Origin: Terriglobia bacterium
Lineage (GTDB): Bacteria > Acidobacteriota > Terriglobia > Versatilivoradales > Versatilivoraceae
Length of the DNA: 64,000 bases
Assembly (NCBI GenBank): GCA_951813285.1
Contig: OX638355.1
Location: 4,049,136 to 4,113,135 of the forward strand
Direction of reading: 5' to 3'
Positions 7,916-15,710 of the stretch are shown here, one piece after another (the first letter of the stretch is position 1; each line of letters starts with the position of its first letter). The position numbers and the translations under genes are program-made. Under the pieces are notes generated by a model, which saw nothing but the letters and a program-made list of their open reading frames with translations, was not told the DNA's origin and did not search any database.

Positions 7916-8844
7916 CACGGCCCCATGACTGCTTGCGCCAGAGCCACCTTGTCGGCCGGACCGGCCATGACGGTGTTGGTGACCTTGACTTGCATTCCCA
8001 GGCCCTCGATATCCTTCTTCAGGGCCTTGTCCTGTGTGTCGATCACGAACTGACCGGCAACCCCCTGCAGCATGCGGGCAACACCCAGCGCAGAAGCCGG
8101 ATGACCCAGCTCCTTCAGCATCTTGGCCGCCGGTCCCTTCAGTGCCCTGCCCCCCACCAGCGGACTGACCGCGGTGACCGGCAGACCGGAATCCCGCAGG
8201 AGATCCTTCATGCCGGGAACCGCCAGGATCGGTCCTATGCTGATCAGGGGATTGCTGGGAGCGATCACCACCCGGCAGGCCCCGGCCAACCCTTCCGGGA
8301 GCCCCGGGGACATCCGACTTTGCTCCACATGCCGGTAGCTCACCTGGAGCACCCGGGGGCGGCACTTCTCCCGCACCAGGTATTCCTGCAGGTGGAGATC
8401 CCCCTGGTCGGTCAGGACCCGAGTAGGCGCGTAGGACTCGGTCATCGGCAGGAGCTGGCTTCGCAGCCCCCAGGTCCGGGCGATTCTGGCCGTGACCTCC
8501 GCCAAGCCAAGACCCTGCTCCAGCAGGTGGGTTCGCCAGAGATGGGTGGCCAGGTCCCGGTTCCCCAACTGAAACCAGCAGGGAGCGCCATAGGCTTGCA
8601 GCCACTCCAGGCAGTCGAACTCATCCCCAGCGACGCCCCAACCCCTGGAGGGACTCACCTTCCCCGCAAGAGTGTAGGTGACGGTATCCAGGTCCGGGCA
8701 GATTCGGAGTCCGCACACCTTGAAGTCGTCTCCGGTGTTGCCGACAATGGTGATCCGCTCGGGCGGGATGACCCGACCGAGTCCCAGCAGGAATTTCGAG
8801 GCTCCGACGCCGCCGGCCAGCACCACTACGCCTTGGGAACTCAC
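7912..8844 (-). CDS. cofD: 2-phospho-L-lactate transferase (F420-0 synthase)
   Basis: A 310-residue CofD/FbiA homologue that joins the activated three-carbon unit to the deazaflavin Fo. It begins MSSQGVVVLAGGVGASKFLLGL (family: GGxGxxK), followed by GNTGDDFKVCGLRICPDLDTVTYTLAG, the strongest family signature, then WFQLGNRDLATHLWRT, VIAPSNPLISIGPILAVPG and SPLVGGRALKGPA. Nothing essential seems missing. It is the first gene of the cofDCE operon. The Fo-forming radical SAM enzymes (cofG/cofH or fbiC) are not in this window. Confidence 0.95.
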   Translation of the reverse strand: MSSQGVVVLAGGVGASKFLLGLGRVIPPERITIVGNTGDDFKVCGLRICPDLDTVTYTLAGKVSPSRGWGVAGDEFDCLEWLQAYGAPCWFQLGNRDLATHLWRTHLLEQGLGLAEVTARIARTWGLRSQLLPMTESYAPTRVLTDQGDLHLQEYLVREKCRPRVLQVSYRHVEQSRMSPGLPEGLAGACRVVIAPSNPLISIGPILAVPGMKDLLRDSGLPVTAVSPLVGGRALKGPAAKMLKELGHPASALGVARMLQGVAGQFVIDTQDKALKKDIEGLGMQVKVTNTVMAGPADKVALAQAVMGPW

Positions 8845-9001
8845 GCTGTCCCCTCCCCGTGAGCCGACTCCAGGATCGACACCCCGGCCCCTGTCTTCCG
8901 TCCACGAACCATTTCAGCGGGAATATTCAATGCGGTGAGGCTCGGCAATCACGGCCAAGACAGCCGGGCGTCGGGGGTGCTGAGGGGGGTCTGGCCGATG
9001 G

Positions 9002-9673
9002 TTACAACCCGACCACGCGAAACCGGGAGTGGTGCACCCGATGGCGCTTGTTGATCTGAATCGCCAGGACCGTCATGCGCTCCAGGGTCGCGGCCTGCCT
9101 CAGCGGACCCACGTCCAGAGGCGACAGGCCCTCGATCGCGGAGGCGACCTGCACGATCCGGCCCCGGGCTTCGGCGGAATCCCCGCAGACGAAGACGTGG
9201 CAGTCGAGCCGTTGGCTCAGATCCTCCAGCAGGTGGGCCGGAATGGTCTTGAAGGCTGCCACCAGGGGAACGCCCTCCGGCAGGAACCCGGCCAGATGCT
9301 CGCTGGCGGAAGGCTCGGGTAATTCCCTCAGTTGCAGGCGCTTCGCCCGAAACTGCAGTGGAACGGTCACGTCTACGACGATCTGTCCCTGGCGGATTCG
9401 ACTGCGACAGCTCTCCAGAAGGCCGGCGGCATGCTCGAACGGCGTCGCGATGAAGAGGATGTCGGACGCCTCGACAACCTCTGAATTCCCCAGACCGGCG
9501 AGGTCGGCTGCCGGCCCGCCCATCTCCTTCAAACGAAGGCGTAGCTGCTCGGCCTTCAGCGCCGCCTGATCCGGTTTGCGGGAACCGATGATCACCGGGC
9601 ATCCCGCCTGACTCAGGCGCAGCGCCAAGCCCCTGCCCTCGGGCCCGGTCCCGCCCAGAATGCCGATCCGCAT
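9002..9673 (-). CDS. npdG: F420H2:NADP oxidoreductase (NpdG family)
   Basis: A 223-residue Rossmann protein: MRIGILGGTGPEGRGLALRLSQAG with the GGTGxxGxGLA loop, then VIIGSRKPDQA (NADP-specific SR), ILFIATPFEHA and VPLVAAFKTIPAHLL, all characteristic of F420-dependent NADP reductases. It transfers hydride between F420H2 and NADP+ and so links F420 to the general redox pool. It is on the same strand as cofDCE and 157 bases upstream of it, and can be read as the enzyme that charges F420. A plain NADP reductase with another substrate is less likely given the neighbours. Confidence 0.85.
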   Translation of the reverse strand: MRIGILGGTGPEGRGLALRLSQAGCPVIIGSRKPDQAALKAEQLRLRLKEMGGPAADLAGLGNSEVVEASDILFIATPFEHAAGLLESCRSRIRQGQIVVDVTVPLQFRAKRLQLRELPEPSASEHLAGFLPEGVPLVAAFKTIPAHLLEDLSQRLDCHVFVCGDSAEARGRIVQVASAIEGLSPLDVGPLRQAATLERMTVLAIQINKRHRVHHSRFRVVGL

Positions 9674-9694
9674 TCAGGCCTCCGCCGCCGAATT

Positions 9695-9745
9695 CCATGG
9701 GCTCACGCCCACGGCTACCTGCTACCGCCACGTGCGCGGCTCGAA
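9695..9745. repeat. Dispersed GC-rich repeat fragment ('GGCTCACGCCCACGGCTA' type)
   Basis: This stretch, CATGGGCTCACGCCCACGG and what follows up to CGCGGCTC, matches pieces at about 17441-17560, 17660-17760 and 41700-41830, where it reads GGGCTGACGCCCACGGCTA followed by a tgctgtcgccgcc...gcggct hairpin. It sits in the 218-base gap between npdG and the small membrane protein gene. The rest of the gap shows nothing recognisable. Confidence 0.6.
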
Positions 9746-9891
9746 CGGAATCTCCCGCAGGCACCCGGATTTGATTGAGCGCGGCAGCCCTTCAGTCGCG
9801 TTGGCGGTGAAGGGTTTCACTGCTCGGGAAGCCAATGCGATTCCCCAAGAACGCTAAACTCATGCCCGCGGAGTCTCCAACAGCCCGTTGC

Positions 9892-10038
9892 CTACTCCAC
9901 CAGCTCGACATCCTTGTCGGTGGCCGGGACGATGCTCTCGGTCGGCTCTTCCCGCTCGGCCTTCCACACCAGGCGAATCGCCCACAGCAGGATCGCGATC
10001 TCCAGCGCCACCATGAACCAATCCAGCACGGTCACCAT
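9892..10038 (-). CDS. 48-residue single-span membrane protein linked to the NCS1 permease
   Basis: The frame from ATG at 10038 to TAG at 9892 codes MVTVLDWFMVALEIAILLWA, then the end of the span and a basic start (RLVWKAER), then an acidic tail (TDKDVELVE). There is one transmembrane helix, about residues 5-25, with positive charges just after it, as for an N-out/C-in protein. It starts 4 bases after the stop of the permease gene, with AAGG about 10 bases before the ATG, so it should be co-translated. I know no named family for it; by context it may be a small accessory subunit of the transporter. The alternative is chance coding, but the composition is clearly that of a membrane protein. Confidence 0.65.
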   Translation of the reverse strand: MVTVLDWFMVALEIAILLWAIRLVWKAEREEPTESIVPATDKDVELVE

Positions 10039-10042
10039 AGTC

Positions 10043-11392
10043 TCAACCCTTCGTAGGCGCCAGGCCCATCTGTTGCTCGGGTGTCATCCCCCGGGCCAGC
10101 GAACCCTTCATCCAAACGTAGTAGACCAGACCCGACGCCGCCATGGAACTGAGCAGACCGCTGAAAATCTGGTTCTGTCCGACATAGAACCCCACCAGGA
10201 AACCCACCAGCCAGGCCGCGTAGGCGGCGGGATTGAGGTTCATGTCCGCTCCCTTGGCGCTCTGGTAGCGCTTCCGCCTTTCCGGGAAAGCCCAGTAGTC
10301 CAGAATCACCGTCATGGCGATGGGGGCCACCACCCAGCCCAGAAACTGGACATACCAGTTCACGAACCGGTCCAGCCCCACGAAACTCCCCACCAGGCCC
10401 ACCAGCCCTGCACCCGCCGTGGCCAGGCGTCGGGTGAATTCCTGCCCCCAGACCATGGGGATGGGAGGCGCAGAAAATGCCAGGCCGGCCGCGTAGGTGC
10501 CTCCCTGCACCGTGGACTGGGCGCCGAACCAGCCAAACACCCAGACCACAAACGGCAGGCCCAGGGCCTGAGCCATGATGAAGACATTGAACTCGCCGGT
10601 GAAGGCGGCTCCGATGGCTCCCCCCCAGTACTGCATTGTGACCAGCCCGGCGTAGGCCGTCATGATTCCCACCAGGGCCTGCTTGCCGTTCTTCCAGAAT
10701 CGGGCCATGTCGGCAATGATGGTCACCCCGACCAGCCAGCCGCCGGCTGCCATATCGAACCCGATAAAGGCAGGCGCGGTGGGATCGAACCACTTGTTCC
10801 ACAACACACCGAAACCGCCCGCGCGCGTGAGCGTGGCGTCGATGATCATGAAGACCAGGACCAGGAAACCGGGCACGGCAATCCAGTCCACGTAGGCAAT
10901 CCAGCGAATGCGCACCACTGCCGGAACTATGAACAGGACCCCGATGGCGATGGTGGCGATCAGCCAGGGAGCCGAGCCGGCCTCCCAACCCCAATGTCCG
11001 GTGAGACCGTCCCGGGTCATGTTCAGAATGACCGAAAACCAGCCCATGCTGGTCAACCCCATCAGCACATTGGGCAAAATCACTCCCTTGCGCCCGAAGG
11101 TGTAGCGGTAGAGGAGCGCGCTGGAATACCCGGTCCGGGCGGCGGCGGCCCCGATCAGGGCTCCCACGATCCCGTTGCTCAAGGTTCCGAAGAAGATGAT
11201 GGGCATGGACAACTTCAAGGGAAAGGACTGACCGACGATTCCTCCCACAACGAAGCTGGACAGCACCAGCACCCATCCCCAGAGAATGATGGAATTGTTC
11301 CAGTAGCTGAGCCGCCTGGAAAGTGGCACCTTGGACCGGGCGGCGTCTCCAACCACCGCCCCTGACTCGGTGCTCCCGTTTTGTGTCGACAA
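10043..11392 (-). CDS. NCS1-family (cytosine/purine/allantoin-type) permease
   Basis: A 449-residue integral membrane protein with about 12 hydrophobic spans. The family is recognised from LSYWNNSIILWGWVLVLSSF near the N-terminus, ARTGYSSALLYRYTFGRKGVILPNVLMGLTSMGWF, and DMARFWKNGKQA after a GWLVGVTIIA span. NCS1 carriers import nucleobases, hydantoins, thiamine precursors and similar heterocycles with Na+ or H+. The substrate cannot be told from sequence. It lies 45 bases after the PLP-enzyme gene and 4 bases before the small membrane protein gene, near the end of the 17.1-9.9 kb operon. Confidence 0.9.
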   Translation of the reverse strand: MSTQNGSTESGAVVGDAARSKVPLSRRLSYWNNSIILWGWVLVLSSFVVGGIVGQSFPLKLSMPIIFFGTLSNGIVGALIGAAAARTGYSSALLYRYTFGRKGVILPNVLMGLTSMGWFSVILNMTRDGLTGHWGWEAGSAPWLIATIAIGVLFIVPAVVRIRWIAYVDWIAVPGFLVLVFMIIDATLTRAGGFGVLWNKWFDPTAPAFIGFDMAAGGWLVGVTIIADMARFWKNGKQALVGIMTAYAGLVTMQYWGGAIGAAFTGEFNVFIMAQALGLPFVVWVFGWFGAQSTVQGGTYAAGLAFSAPPIPMVWGQEFTRRLATAGAGLVGLVGSFVGLDRFVNWYVQFLGWVVAPIAMTVILDYWAFPERRKRYQSAKGADMNLNPAAYAAWLVGFLVGFYVGQNQIFSGLLSSMAASGLVYYVWMKGSLARGMTPEQQMGLAPTKG

Positions 11393-11437
11393 GATGAAAC
11401 GCTCCTTTCAGCCTGTCTCTCTCCGACGCGTTCAGCG

Positions 11438-12697
11438 TCAGGCCCGACCCCGGACCACCGCCTCCAACGCGGACAGACAACGGTCGACTTCCTCGGCCGT
11501 ATTGTAATGCACCAGTCCCAACCGCACGACACCACCGGAATCGAACAATCCCAGACGCTCGATCAGTGCCTGGGCGTAGAAGTCCCCTTCCCAAAGGAAA
11601 AAGCCCTTCTTGCCCATCTCGGCGGTGATCTCCCGAGGCGAAAGGCCCGGAACCGTAAAGGCCGCCGTGGGCGTGCGGCAGTGGAGCCGGTCGCGGTCGG
11701 TGACTCCCCAGATCTTCAATCCCTTGATCTGCTCCAGACCGTCCAGGAGCCGTTGGAACAGGGGGCGCTCATAGCACTCGATGGCCGACAGGCAGGTCTT
11801 CAAATGCAAGCGCCGGCCCTCGAGCTGCGGATAGCGGTCCCGGTAGGCGCCGCCCTGCTGTCGGCCCAGCTCAGCCAGGTAGTCGATCGCGGCCAGGGTT
11901 CCGGCGATGCCCTCGTGGTTCTGAGTCCCGATTTCGAAGCGAGGCTTTGCCGGCCTGATCTTGTAGGCGGGAAGTCGGTCCAGCACTTCCTGTTTGCCAT
12001 AGAGCACACCCACGTGGGGACCGAAAAACTTGTAGACCGAGCAGGCCATCAGATCGCAGTCCAGTTCCTGCACGTCGATCGGTCCGTGCGGGGCGTAATG
12101 GACGGCGTCCACATAGACCAGCGCTCCAACCTGATGGGCCTTGTCGATCACCTCCCGCACCGGGTTGACGGTGCCGACCGCGTTGGAGGCGTAGCCGATC
12201 GCCACCACCTTGGTGCGCGAGTTGAGCTTGGACTCCAGGTCCTCCATGTCGAGAGTGCAGTCCTCCGGGTGGATGTCGACGCAGTGCACCTTGGCGCCGT
12301 GCTCCTCCAGGGCCTGCCAGGGAGAGACGTTGGCCTCGTGGTCCAGCATGGTCACGACCAGTTCGTCGCCGGGCTGCAGCGTCTTGCCGATGGCGCGACT
12401 CACATTGTAGGTGTGGGTGGTCATGTTCAGACCGAAAGCAATTTCATCGATGGAGCGGGCGTTGAGGAAATCGATCATGGCCTGGTCGGCTTCGATCAGC
12501 ATGCGATCGGTGTCCTCGCTGGTGACGAAGGTGCCCTCGATGTTGCAGTTCATGGCCATGTAGTAGTGAGCTACGGCATCCATGACCTGCCGGGGGATCT
12601 GAGTTCCACCCGGCCCATCGAAAAAGACGGCCGGCTGGTTCTCTACGGTGCGTTCCAGCGACGGGAATTGCTTTCGGATTGAAACCGGGTCAAGCAA
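11438..12697 (-). CDS. Cysteine desulfurase-like PLP enzyme (class V aminotransferase fold)
   Basis: A 419-residue fold-type I PLP enzyme of the NifS/SufS-like group. Visible are VFFDGPGGTQIPRQVMDAVAHYY, LDHEANVSPWQALEEHG, the PLP-aspartate region VYVDAVHYAPHGPIDV and the PLP-lysine in ACSVYKFFGPHVGVLYGK. It best resembles the uncharacterised 'cysteine desulfurase-like' subfamily (TIGR01976 type); a sulfurtransferase cysteine loop is not evident, so a lyase or other reaction on an amino acid is as likely. The frame runs upstream over the hydrolase gene; TTG at 12697 is preferred because GGAG lies 10 bases upstream and homology begins at once (DPVSIRKQFPSL). Confidence 0.8.
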   Translation of the reverse strand: MLDPVSIRKQFPSLERTVENQPAVFFDGPGGTQIPRQVMDAVAHYYMAMNCNIEGTFVTSEDTDRMLIEADQAMIDFLNARSIDEIAFGLNMTTHTYNVSRAIGKTLQPGDELVVTMLDHEANVSPWQALEEHGAKVHCVDIHPEDCTLDMEDLESKLNSRTKVVAIGYASNAVGTVNPVREVIDKAHQVGALVYVDAVHYAPHGPIDVQELDCDLMACSVYKFFGPHVGVLYGKQEVLDRLPAYKIRPAKPRFEIGTQNHEGIAGTLAAIDYLAELGRQQGGAYRDRYPQLEGRRLHLKTCLSAIECYERPLFQRLLDGLEQIKGLKIWGVTDRDRLHCRTPTAAFTVPGLSPREITAEMGKKGFFLWEGDFYAQALIERLGLFDSGGVVRLGLVHYNTAEEVDRCLSALEAVVRGRA

Positions 12698-12756
12698 GGG
12701 GGCAGCTCTCCAGGTTGGTCCGGGCCTTTGGGACGGCCCGGCATGCGTTCGGCCTT

Positions 12757-13500
12757 CTAGAAGAGGTTCCAGGGCGGGACCAGCGCCTCGATCCGGTCGG
12801 TAGCGGGCTTGAAATGGGCGGCCGCCTCGTCCACCACCGGCGGCCGATGTCCCGCGAACAGATGGTCGGGACGGAGATGGGCCAGTCGCTCCACGCTCCT
12901 GAGGGATTGGTGCAGGTCGCAGTCCCCAATGTTTTGCAAGAGGATTTTGCCTTCGGGAAAGATGGCGTCGCCGGCGAAGAGAGCAAGCTTGCCCCCGTCC
13001 TCCACCAGGAAGGACATGTGGCCCGCGCAGTGGCCGGGAGTGGCCACCACCCGGAAGAGCCTTCCGCCCAGCTCCAGTTCCTGGTTGTCCTGAAGCTCCA
13101 CGTCCACCGGGCAGGGCAGAAACTGAAACTCGGGGGGATACATCCCGGTGGCGCGTCCCTTGTCCAGGTTGATGGCCTTCTCGTCGCCGCTTCGCAGCCA
13201 GCCGGCGGCTTCCGCCGAAATGGCCACCTTCAGGTTGGGCAGCCGTTGCTTCAAGGGTGCGGCTCCCGCGGCATGGTCTCCATGAGCGTGGGTGAGCAGC
13301 AGCCATTCCACCCGGGCGGGGTCCACGCCGTGCCCCCGGATATTGTCCACCACCTGGTCGGCACCCATTCCGCCGCCGGAGTCGATCAGCACGAAAAAGT
13401 CCCCTGTCCGCATGAGGTAGATATTGCAATCCATGCGGTCGGTGAAGACCGTCTCGGTCTCGCCGCCACCCACCAGGGAAACCGTCTCAGTCACCTTCAT
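12757..13500 (-). CDS. Metallo-beta-lactamase-fold hydrolase
   Basis: A 247-residue MBL-fold protein. The metal ligands are clear: THAHGDHAAG at about residues 70-79 (HxHxDH), GHCAGHMSF after strand VVATPG, and LFAGDAIFP with the bridging aspartate; LFAGHRPPVV supplies the last histidine. There is no signal peptide, so it is cytoplasmic. MBL hydrolases of this length cover lactonases, thioesterases and glyoxalase II-like enzymes, and none of these can be chosen. It lies 17 bases downstream of the aldolase gene and 59 bases upstream of the PLP-enzyme gene. Confidence 0.85.
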   Translation of the reverse strand: MKVTETVSLVGGGETETVFTDRMDCNIYLMRTGDFFVLIDSGGGMGADQVVDNIRGHGVDPARVEWLLLTHAHGDHAAGAAPLKQRLPNLKVAISAEAAGWLRSGDEKAINLDKGRATGMYPPEFQFLPCPVDVELQDNQELELGGRLFRVVATPGHCAGHMSFLVEDGGKLALFAGDAIFPEGKILLQNIGDCDLHQSLRSVERLAHLRPDHLFAGHRPPVVDEAAAHFKPATDRIEALVPPWNLF

Positions 13501-13517
13501 GACTCAACCTCCTGAAG

Positions 13518-14255
13518 CTACTTCGCGTATTCCGGTTCTTCCCGGTCCAGGATGCGCCGGATGGCCTGGAAGTGCAGGTCGCGCATGGTCGCCAGACCCG
13601 CCTGCATCACGGGAGCCACTTCCTTGACTGTGGACTCCGGAATTTCTCGTAGTCGTTGTCCGGACGATTGAACGATGAACTGGGACTGGCAGGCCCGTTC
13701 CAGATAGTAGAGGTCGTCGAAGGCGTCCCAAACCGTGGGCCCGGTCACAATCACCCCGTGGGCGCCCAGAAAGGCCACATCGCGGTCGCCCATGGCCTCG
13801 GCCAGGCGGTCTCCCTCCGAGCTTTCAAAGGCCAATCCGCGATATTCGTCGATATAGGCCACCCGGCCGTAGAAGCGGAGAGCATTTTGCGAAGCCATCA
13901 GAAGCCTGCCCTGCTGCAGCAGACAGATGGCGGTGGCGTAGGGCATGTGGGTGTGCAGCACGCAGCGAGCCCGGGGCTTGGCCATGTGTATGCGGGAGTG
14001 AATGAAGAAAGCCGAATCTTCCACGGTGTTGCTGCCCTCCAGGATGCGGCGGTCCTTGTCGGCCAGGACCAGGTCGCTGGCGGCCAGCTCGCTCCAGTGA
14101 AAGCCTATCGGATTGACCAGAAACCGGTGACCGTCATCCGTCACCGCCAGGCTGAAGTGGTTGCAGATACCCTCGCTCAGCCCCAGACGTGCAGCCCAGC
14201 GGAGGGCTGCGGTGAGGTCAATCCGCGCCTGTCTGATTTCCTCGGGTGTGATGAT
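13518..14255 (-). CDS. Class II aldolase/adducin-family protein
   Basis: The protein continues the family pattern: TAALRWAARLGLSEGICNHFSLAV, then RFLVNPIGFHWSELAASDLVLAD, CVLHTHMPYATAICLLQ (HTH zinc ligands), ALRFYGRVAYID, and VAFLGAHGVIVTGPTVWDAFDDLYYLE with the third histidine. Enzymes of this family cleave sugar-acid or sugar phosphates or decarboxylate them. The frame opens after a TGA at 14265-14267 and has no ATG, GTG or TTG before the conserved N-terminal block; the first canonical start (GTG at 14144) would delete it. The start is therefore placed at ATC, 14255, just downstream of AAGGA. This is uncertain and may instead reflect a sequence error. Confidence 0.75.
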   Translation of the reverse strand: MITPEEIRQARIDLTAALRWAARLGLSEGICNHFSLAVTDDGHRFLVNPIGFHWSELAASDLVLADKDRRILEGSNTVEDSAFFIHSRIHMAKPRARCVLHTHMPYATAICLLQQGRLLMASQNALRFYGRVAYIDEYRGLAFESSEGDRLAEAMGDRDVAFLGAHGVIVTGPTVWDAFDDLYYLERACQSQFIVQSSGQRLREIPESTVKEVAPVMQAGLATMRDLHFQAIRRILDREEPEYAK

Positions 14256-14280
14256 GGATTCCTTTCAGGAAGCAAGTGGG

Positions 14281-15636
14281 CTAGAAACCCTGGGCCTCGA
14301 AATGGGGGCGAATGGCATCGTCATAGGGTCTGCCCCCGGCCTGGAAAAAGCCCATCCAATAGTAGGGCACCGATCCCCGCCGAACCATTTCATCGGTCCA
14401 TTGGGCACAAATCATCTGCTGAATGACATTGCCCACAATGCCCGAGGTGGGGCAAATGCGTTCCTTGCGGCCTGCGATCTCAATGACGCCCTCCCCCTCC
14501 GGAGAGAAATTGTCAAAACCGGCGTCGGCGACATCGATCAATCGACCGGGAGGAACTTCCCCGTCCATGGAGCCGGGACCGACTCCGATCACGTAGGCTC
14601 CCTCGATCTGCTTCTCCCGAGCCAGCCGCATTTCCGGGGTGTTTGCGGGCGAGATGGCGGTGATATTCATGACGTTCTGTTCCCTGGTTGCTTCCCAGTC
14701 CCCCCAGTTCACGATCATCGGCCCCGAGGCCACCCCGCTGAGCTCGCTGGCGAATCCGGGATGCTCCAGGCTGCGCGCAAACCAGCGGCCTCCCCGGCGA
14801 ATGCGCCGGGTCATGGTGACGGCGGTCTCGCGGATTCGAGGTTGATGTCGCTTGATCCGTTCCACCCGCTCCGTGAGCACCCGAAGATATTCGGCGCTCT
14901 TGTCCACCGACCGGGTGCTGCCGGTCCAGACCTTGTTGGCGAGCTCGGCGGTCAGCATCCAGTGAAGCGCTCCGCTGCCGGTGGTGGTGGAGGGACAGAG
15001 GGTGAATTCGGGGATCTGTGGCGCATGGACCAGTCCCTGGTAATAGGGGACATGGCTGTGAAGAATCTCGTTGGAGACATCCTTGAGCATCAGGTTGTCT
15101 TCGTTGGGATTGGTGAAGCCCGCCGGGCGGAATTCATTGTCCACGTAGTTCACCGTCACCGCCACTACGTAGACGCCCCGGTCCCGAGCCCTTTGCACGG
15201 CGCGATTGCATTGGTTGGTGAACACCATATCGCCTTTTTGCATCGCGTCGAAGGTGGCGGGCTTGTATCCATTGTGGTTGCGAAGAATCCCGGGATTGCC
15301 CCGTCTGGTGGCCTTCTGCTCTGCCCCCGGCATGTGGCCGTCGTCCATGGAGGTCCACACCGTTGCTCCCGCCTTGATCACCCCGGCCGCCCGCGAAGTG
15401 AGCTCGCCAACCTGGTTGAGCTCGCCGCTGAGGCGACCCAGGATCTCCATGGTGGCCTGATGGTATTCCTCCATGAAGAGCATCGTATGGCCAAAGGTCG
15501 GGGATCCTGGATCCAAGCATCTACTGCCGCCCGTTTCCGCGGCCTCAACTTCAGACCGGTTGGCGGATCCGGACAACCAGGCGCCCAACCCTGCGCCCCC
15601 TCCCAAAAACAGACGACGGTGGATCTTGTTACCCAT
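14281..15636 (-). CDS. Tat-exported double-SIS-domain protein A
   Basis: A 451-residue protein. The N-terminus KIHRRLFLGGGAGLGAWLSG is a twin-arginine signal; GGAGG lies 5 bases before the ATG at 15636, which decides the start. Two sugar-isomerase (SIS)-like halves are visible: about residues 50-210 (YHQATMEILGRLSGELNQVG, VIKAGATVWTSMDDGHM, GDMVFTNQCNRAVQRARDRG) and about 240-450 (YLRVLTERVERIKRHQPRI, GGRWFARSLEHPGF, NVMNITAISPAN, GRLIDVADAGFDNFSPEGEG, ICPTSGIVGNVIQQMICAQW). The second half resembles COG4821 phosphosugar-binding proteins. Export of such a protein is unusual. It has a close tandem paralogue directly upstream, 74 bases away. Confidence 0.8.
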   Translation of the reverse strand: MGNKIHRRLFLGGGAGLGAWLSGSANRSEVEAAETGGSRCLDPGSPTFGHTMLFMEEYHQATMEILGRLSGELNQVGELTSRAAGVIKAGATVWTSMDDGHMPGAEQKATRRGNPGILRNHNGYKPATFDAMQKGDMVFTNQCNRAVQRARDRGVYVVAVTVNYVDNEFRPAGFTNPNEDNLMLKDVSNEILHSHVPYYQGLVHAPQIPEFTLCPSTTTGSGALHWMLTAELANKVWTGSTRSVDKSAEYLRVLTERVERIKRHQPRIRETAVTMTRRIRRGGRWFARSLEHPGFASELSGVASGPMIVNWGDWEATREQNVMNITAISPANTPEMRLAREKQIEGAYVIGVGPGSMDGEVPPGRLIDVADAGFDNFSPEGEGVIEIAGRKERICPTSGIVGNVIQQMICAQWTDEMVRRGSVPYYWMGFFQAGGRPYDDAIRPHFEAQGF

Positions 15637-15710
15637 CCCTGCCTCCGAATTTCCTCTCATAGACTCCGACCCGCGGCCGGGGAGAAGCCCCGCTACGCTG
15701 GCGGACCCCA

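Noticed and set aside
7916-8605. Upstream extension of cofC
   Set aside because: The frame stays open through cofD, but the translation is low-complexity Gly/Pro/Arg; the homology starts at the GTG at 7915 that overlaps the cofD stop.
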